A stretch of 5,756 nucleotides of DNA from an uncultured Eubacteriales bacterium (GTDB lineage: Bacteria > Bacillota_A > Clostridia > Lachnospirales > Lachnospiraceae): assembly GCA_902803345.1 (NCBI GenBank), contig CADCPV010000313.1:1-5756 (forward strand). The letters are read 5' to 3'. The position numbers and the translations under genes are program-made. The notes beneath the pieces are model-generated. The model was given only the letters and a program-made list of their open reading frames with translations, had not been told where the DNA came from and did not search any database. Of the stretch, positions 4,919 through 5,756 are shown piece after piece. Positions within the stretch are counted from its first letter, which is position 1, and every line of letters starts with the position of its first letter.

Positions 4919-5756
4919 ACCGCGAATATAAACTTTTGCCGGAGGAGCAGCTGAATTTCGCTCTCCGGGCGCTATATGAAGAAAACGGATACAGCCGCTA
5001 CCGCATGAACAAGTTCGAAGAGTACGACCTTTATGCGGGCCATCGGGACTTCTTAGCAGCGGACGGCGTCATCACCTTCACCGATCTTTCTGGAAAGCTG
5101 ATGGCTTTAAAGCCGGACGTGACACTCTCGATCGTCAAAAATACGCGTGATCGGGAAGGCGTGACCGAGCGGCTGTATTACAATGAAAATGTATACCGGG
5201 CAGCACGCGGGGGAGATACCTTCCGGGAAATCCCCCAGATGGGACTGGAACTCTTAGGAAAAGTCGGGGACCGGGAGCGGCTTGAAGTAGTGCTTTTGGC
5301 GCTGCAGACGCTTCAGAATATCCCGGTACAGGGCATGCTCGAGATCTCGCATCTCGGAATTCTTCTGGATGTGCTGAAATCCTTTCGAATCCCCGAAGAG
5401 GAGCAGAACCGGGTGATCCGGCTGATCGGGGAAAAGAACCGGCATGAGCTTCTTGCGCTTCTTTCGGAGCTTTCGCTCCCGGAGGAGCAGCAGGAGCTGT
5501 TTACCGGAATCATTTCCTACCGGGCGCCGGCAAAACAGGCGGTTTCAGAACTGCCGTCTCTTCTTTATGACCTGGCGGATCCGTCTCACGCGACGGAGTT
5601 CGGAAAACTGCTTGCAGAAATAGTCGAAAAAGGCGGCGGAAATACGGAGGTGCTTGTCGACTTCTCGGTAGTCGACGACATCCATTATTACGACGGCGTT
5701 GTATTCAAGGGCTTCCTTCCGGGAATTCCGGAGTCCGTGCTTTCCGGCGGATCCTA
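4915..5756 (+). CDS. hisZ: ATP phosphoribosyltransferase regulatory subunit HisZ, partial (C terminus beyond window)
   Basis: The reading frame is open from 4915 to the right edge, with 280 complete codons of an expected 380 or so. The protein resembles the catalytic core of histidyl-tRNA synthetase. A motif 2-like stretch, LMALKPDVTLSIVKN (62-76), continues through RLYYNENVYR (86-95) and REIPQMGLELLG (104-115). Later comes the histidine-binding-like segment IHYYDGVVFKGF (256-267) and a SGGS end matching the GGRYD region. The TLSIVK sequence, where synthetases usually have an arginine-containing stretch, and the altered histidine-binding segment favour HisZ over a true synthetase. HisZ partners the short HisG, catalysing and feedback-controlling the first step of histidine synthesis (ATP plus PRPP), in the cytoplasm. 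The gene overlaps yerC by four bases. hisG would be expected next, outside the window. Confidence 0.85.
   Translation, partial: MNREYKLLPEEQLNFALRALYEENGYSRYRMNKFEEYDLYAGHRDFLAADGVITFTDLSGKLMALKPDVTLSIVKNTRDREGVTERLYYNENVYRAARGGDTFREIPQMGLELLGKVGDRERLEVVLLALQTLQNIPVQGMLEISHLGILLDVLKSFRIPEEEQNRVIRLIGEKNRHELLALLSELSLPEEQQELFTGIISYRAPAKQAVSELPSLLYDLADPSHATEFGKLLAEIVEKGGGNTEVLVDFSVVDDIHYYDGVVFKGFLPGIPESVLSGGS

Overview
The window looks like chromosomal DNA from a moderately GC-rich Firmicute, most likely a gut-type clostridium (Lachnospiraceae/Oscillospiraceae-like). The reasons are strong AGGAGG-type ribosome binding sites, SigA-type promoters with 17-bp spacers, and Clostridia-typical families (DUF3783, YerC/TrpR-like, HisZ). 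The species assignment is inference. There are seven protein genes (two cut by the window edges). I see no RNA genes, CRISPR array, insertion sequence or phage gene.

Positions 1-599 (minus) hold the N-terminal half of an enolase-superfamily (mandelate racemase/muconate lactonizing type) enzyme. It diverges from a UxuA-like mannonate dehydratase (813-1796, plus). The shared 213-bp region carries back-to-back promoters and several inverted repeats, as expected for a co-regulated sugar-acid (hexuronate/aldonate) catabolic locus. Thirty bases after the dehydratase lies an orphan gene (1827-2582). Its protein joins an N-terminal winged-helix-like segment to a C-terminal PD-(D/E)XK nuclease-like domain, and it is the least explained gene in the window. 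A bidirectional terminator (2626-2652) separates it from the next gene.

The next gene, on the minus strand (2679-3911), encodes a PlsC-type lysophospholipid acyltransferase with an unusual C-terminal extension: a four-cysteine zinc ribbon, then a beta-rich, possibly PH-like module. It diverges from a small DUF3783 gene (4109-4504, plus) across a region with two well-formed back-to-back promoters.

The right end begins a histidine-biosynthesis operon. A promoter at 4514-4542 drives a YerC/TrpR-like regulator (4613-4918), which overlaps by four bases the start of hisZ, the ATP phosphoribosyltransferase regulatory subunit (4915 to the window edge). The arrangement suggests that the regulator controls its own operon, and dyad sequences around and just after the promoter are candidate operators.
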